A stretch of DNA of 64,000 nt from Labilibaculum filiforme (GTDB lineage Bacteria; Bacteroidota; Bacteroidia; Bacteroidales; Marinifilaceae): assembly GCF_002843315.1 (NCBI RefSeq), contig NZ_MVDD01000003.1, positions 372,001 through 436,000 on the forward strand, given 5' to 3'. Shown here piece after piece: positions 61,564 through 64,000 of this stretch; within the stretch, counting starts at the first letter, position 1; every line of letters starts with the position of its first letter. Position numbers and translations under genes: made by a program. The notes under the pieces are model-generated. The model had not been told where the DNA came from, did not search any database, and saw only the letters and a list, made by a program, of their open reading frames with translations.

Positions 61564-62282
61564 TGAATACAGAATGGCTTAGCAGAACAGAACTGCTTCT
61601 TGGAAATACAAAATTAGACAAGTTAAAAAATTCACATGTACTTGTGGTTGGTTTAGGCGGTGTTGGAGCATATGCCGCAGAACAACTCTGTCGTGCAGGT
61701 GTTGGTGAAATGACCATTGTTGATGGTGATGATATTGAAATTACTAATATCAATCGACAACTACCTGCAAGTATAAGTAATCTTGGGAAAGATAAAACGA
61801 AAGTAATGGGCGAACGCCTTTTGGATATCAATCCAAATTTAAAACTCAACATTATTAACGAATACCTTCGCGATAAAAGAATGATTGAGGTTTTACAGGA
61901 AGGAAAATACGACTATGTTTTGGATGCAATAGATACGTTAGCTCCCAAAATATTTCTTATTTATCACAGTCTGAAATATAATCTTAAAATTGTGAGTGCA
62001 ATGGGTGCCGGAGGAAAAATGGATCCCACTAAAATTCAAATTGCAGATATCTCAAAATCTTACAACTGTAAATTGGCAAGAATGCTTCGTAAAAAATTGC
62101 ATCAACTAGGTGTACACGAAGGTGTGCAAGTTGTTTTTTCACCCGAAGATGTCTCTAAGAACGCAGTTGTAATTGCCGAAAGTAAAAATAAAAAATCGAA
62201 TGTAGGCACCATCTCCTACATGCCACCCTTGTTCGGATGTTTTTGCTCTTCGGTGGTTATAAATGGATTATTAGCTGACTAA
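61560..62282 (+). CDS. tcdA: tRNA threonylcarbamoyladenosine dehydratase
   Basis: 240 aa. The ThiF/E1-like fold has VVGLGGVGAYAAEQLCRAGVG, DIEITNINRQLPA (the conserved R/Q) and YVLDAIDTL. PPLFGCFCSSVVINGLL near the end is typical of TcdA. It forms cyclic t6A in tRNA using ATP. It overlaps the TatD stop (ATGATG over TGA), so the two are coupled. Confidence 0.9.
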   Translation: MMNTEWLSRTELLLGNTKLDKLKNSHVLVVGLGGVGAYAAEQLCRAGVGEMTIVDGDDIEITNINRQLPASISNLGKDKTKVMGERLLDINPNLKLNIINEYLRDKRMIEVLQEGKYDYVLDAIDTLAPKIFLIYHSLKYNLKIVSAMGAGGKMDPTKIQIADISKSYNCKLARMLRKKLHQLGVHEGVQVVFSPEDVSKNAVVIAESKNKKSNVGTISYMPPLFGCFCSSVVINGLLAD

Positions 62283-62386
62283 TTAATATTTTTTAACAGC
62301 CTGAAGCGAAAGAAGTGTGCCTGGTTCTATATAATATTATTACATTGATGTTTGCAAATACATCTAAATAATTTGAATAGGCTGCT

Positions 62387-62893
62387 ATGATTTACTATGA
62401 TATTCTCCCTTCTCCAATGGGGAACTTATTACTTGTTGCAAGTGATAGCGGTTTAAAACAAATTCTGTTTGATTCTGAAAATCAAAAGGAGCAAATAAAA
62501 ACAAATTGGGTGAATGATGCGAATAAATTGAAACCTATTGCCGATCAATTAATTGCATATTTTAATAAGGAACGAACCACATTTGATATAAAACTAGCAC
62601 CCGAAGGAACCGCTTTCCAAAAACAAATTTGGAATCAATTACTCAACATCCCCTACGGTAAAACTTGCTCCTATCAGGATATTGCTATCGCAATTAGCAA
62701 GCCCTCGGCATGTAGAGCAATTGGAATGGCTAATTCTAAAAATCCCATCCCAATTATAATTCCTTGTCATAGAGTTATTGGTAAAAATGGAAAGCTTACT
62801 GGTTATGCGGGAGGACTACCCGCAAAAGCCATATTGTTAGGTATTGAAAATATTGATCATTCTCCCTCCAAAGAGCAATATCTGTTATTTTAA
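62387..62893 (+). CDS. Methylated-DNA-protein cysteine methyltransferase
   Basis: 168 aa. IPCHRVIGKNGKLTGYAGGL contains the acceptor cysteine in PCHR, and YGKTCSYQDIA and ACRAIGMANSKNPIPI are the DNA-binding helix and its follow-on. It removes alkyl groups from O6-alkylguanine in DNA. It stands 105 bp after tcdA. Confidence 0.92.
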   Translation: MIYYDILPSPMGNLLLVASDSGLKQILFDSENQKEQIKTNWVNDANKLKPIADQLIAYFNKERTTFDIKLAPEGTAFQKQIWNQLLNIPYGKTCSYQDIAIAISKPSACRAIGMANSKNPIPIIIPCHRVIGKNGKLTGYAGGLPAKAILLGIENIDHSPSKEQYLLF

Positions 62894-63097
62894 ATCAATT
62901 AGCATTCCTATTATACTTACCGCACCTCTCACCTTATTCAAGCTTAGCCTACTTCCCCTTAATAAGAATCATAAATACGTAAAATAGCTTTGATATCATT
63001 GACAAATCAGTTAACTTGCACAAGCATTTTTCTATCTGAACACCTATGTTTTAGGTAGAAAATTTGCACAAAATCATAAAACAAAAAAAACGAATAC

Positions 63098-64000
63098 ATG
63101 AGTAAAATTTTAGGACACAGTTTCCACATCCCAGTTATGGGGACCGGATATACGGTGGATACTCCTGCAAAAGTGGCTCATTTAGGAATATCATCGGTTA
63201 TTTCAATTGTTGATGATATTCTACTTGAAAAAATGAGAGAATTGTATTGTACAAAACTCAGCTTGCCATTTTCACCAATTACGGAAAAAAACAAAGATTT
63301 TCGCGCTGAAAGAATTACTTCTTACCTTAATTTAATGGATAAGATTGTAAAAGAAAAATTTGAAAATCTTAAAGCATCCGTTCAGGAAAAGAAAGAAGAT
63401 TTGGAAGAATATCTTGATATGCTACCCGATTTTTCGGAATTGAAAAAGGAATTTAAAGAGAAATTTGAAGGCAATTCTTACGTAAAAGAAGCGAAAGAAT
63501 GGTTATCAAAGAATCTTCCTATCGGATCGATTGATGTTAATATCATGACCAAGCTGGATAAGGATAACTATTATGAAGGGGAACAACTACCTGTAGAATA
63601 TAACGATGCACATGCAGCTCTTCGTGGATTTGCCATGAGTAACCTGGAGAGCTCCATGGTTTTATCTGCTGGAATGAACCCTCGTTTATATGGTTATTTA
63701 GAGCAATTTGAAGATTTTTATCCGGATGAGACCGGACATTTAAGGAAAAAAATTGTTTTGAAAGTAAGCGATTATCGATCTGCCTTAATACAAGGTAAAT
63801 TTCTTGCCAAAAAAGGTATTTGGGTTTCGGAATTCCGTATTGAATCTGGTTTAAATTGTGGTGGTCATGCTTTTGCAACCGAAGGCACTTTAATGGGACC
63901 AATTTTGGAAGAGTTCAAAGAACATCGAGAAGAGTTAAAAAATACGCTTAACGAGATGTTATCTCAAGCGCTGCAAGCAAAAGAACGAACTTGTCCAAAA
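63098..64000 (+). CDS. Conserved protein of unknown function (3' end beyond window)
   Basis: Open from ATG 63098 to the window edge (301 codons so far). The start reads MSKILGHSFHIPVMGTGYTV, then a long charged helical middle with RELYCTKLSLPFSPITEKNK. A glycine-rich ESGLNCGGHAFATEGTLMGPI segment near residue 255 resembles a cofactor- or metal-binding loop. I do not recognise the family with certainty; a TIM-barrel flavoprotein related to glutamate synthase is one possibility. It has no signal peptide. Confidence 0.7.
   Translation, partial: MSKILGHSFHIPVMGTGYTVDTPAKVAHLGISSVISIVDDILLEKMRELYCTKLSLPFSPITEKNKDFRAERITSYLNLMDKIVKEKFENLKASVQEKKEDLEEYLDMLPDFSELKKEFKEKFEGNSYVKEAKEWLSKNLPIGSIDVNIMTKLDKDNYYEGEQLPVEYNDAHAALRGFAMSNLESSMVLSAGMNPRLYGYLEQFEDFYPDETGHLRKKIVLKVSDYRSALIQGKFLAKKGIWVSEFRIESGLNCGGHAFATEGTLMGPILEEFKEHREELKNTLNEMLSQALQAKERTCPK

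Overview
The window is AT-rich chromosomal DNA from a member of the Bacteroidota. Several things support this: the Bat (aerotolerance) operon, DUF4301, DUF2027-Smr, SPOR and TPR/PD40/OmpA envelope proteins, an ISAon1-type insertion sequence, and promoters of the TTTG-N19-TAnnTTTG type. Several genes start at TTG or GTG and no strong Shine-Dalgarno sequences stand out. The gene set would fit a marine or anaerobic Marinilabiliales-like organism, but that level of placement is inference.

Region 1 (1-15.5 kb, all minus strand) is an envelope polysaccharide locus. Transcription runs from a WbpM/CapD-type sugar dehydratase and a Wza-type exporter through a Wzz-type chain-length protein. It continues into a tightly coupled block for a nonulosonic-acid-like sugar: PseB-like dehydratase, aldo/keto reductase, SpsF-like cytidylyltransferase, class III aminotransferase, RmlD-like reductase, NeuB-family synthase and GNAT. 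Between the exporter and the chain-length gene lies a 3.2 kb repeat-rich insertion zone. It holds two near-identical GIY-YIG genes plus a third remnant, palindromic GTCATSCTGAA elements, a 40-bp tandem repeat, three CATTG-rich tracts, a four-helix-bundle gene and a split nucleotidyltransferase/HI0074-type pair.

Region 2 (15.6-22.9 kb) carries rnpB (RNase P RNA), a second four-helix-bundle gene, SPOR and PorE-like OmpA envelope proteins, queA and a DUF2027-Smr gene. An ISAon1/ISL3-like element with visible inverted repeats sits at 23.0-24.5 kb.

Region 3 (24.5-41 kb) is mostly housekeeping: LysE-type exporter, a bifunctional OlsF/GlsF-like acyltransferase, PHP phosphatase, two radical SAM proteins, TPR proteins, DUF4301, a DUF368 (PopT-like) lipid translocase candidate with aroE, and a DUF2339/DUF3999 pair.

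Region 4 (41.2-44.7 kb) is the most distinctive module. A cytoplasmic subtilase and a small AAA+ ATPase resemble the IetAS plasmid-stability/antiphage pair, but they face each other and share a 4-bp tail-to-tail overlap, each with its own recognisable promoter.

Region 5 (45-64 kb) has an RNase H-like protein with truA, the complete Bat operon (MoxR, DUF58, a membrane protein, BatA-E), a striking 42-bp hairpin tandem array, aldose epimerase, an old yellow enzyme, a U32 peptidase, a lone AlbA_2 protein, a GC-rich non-coding island, a TatD/TcdA pair, an alkyltransferase, and a conserved protein cut by the window edge.
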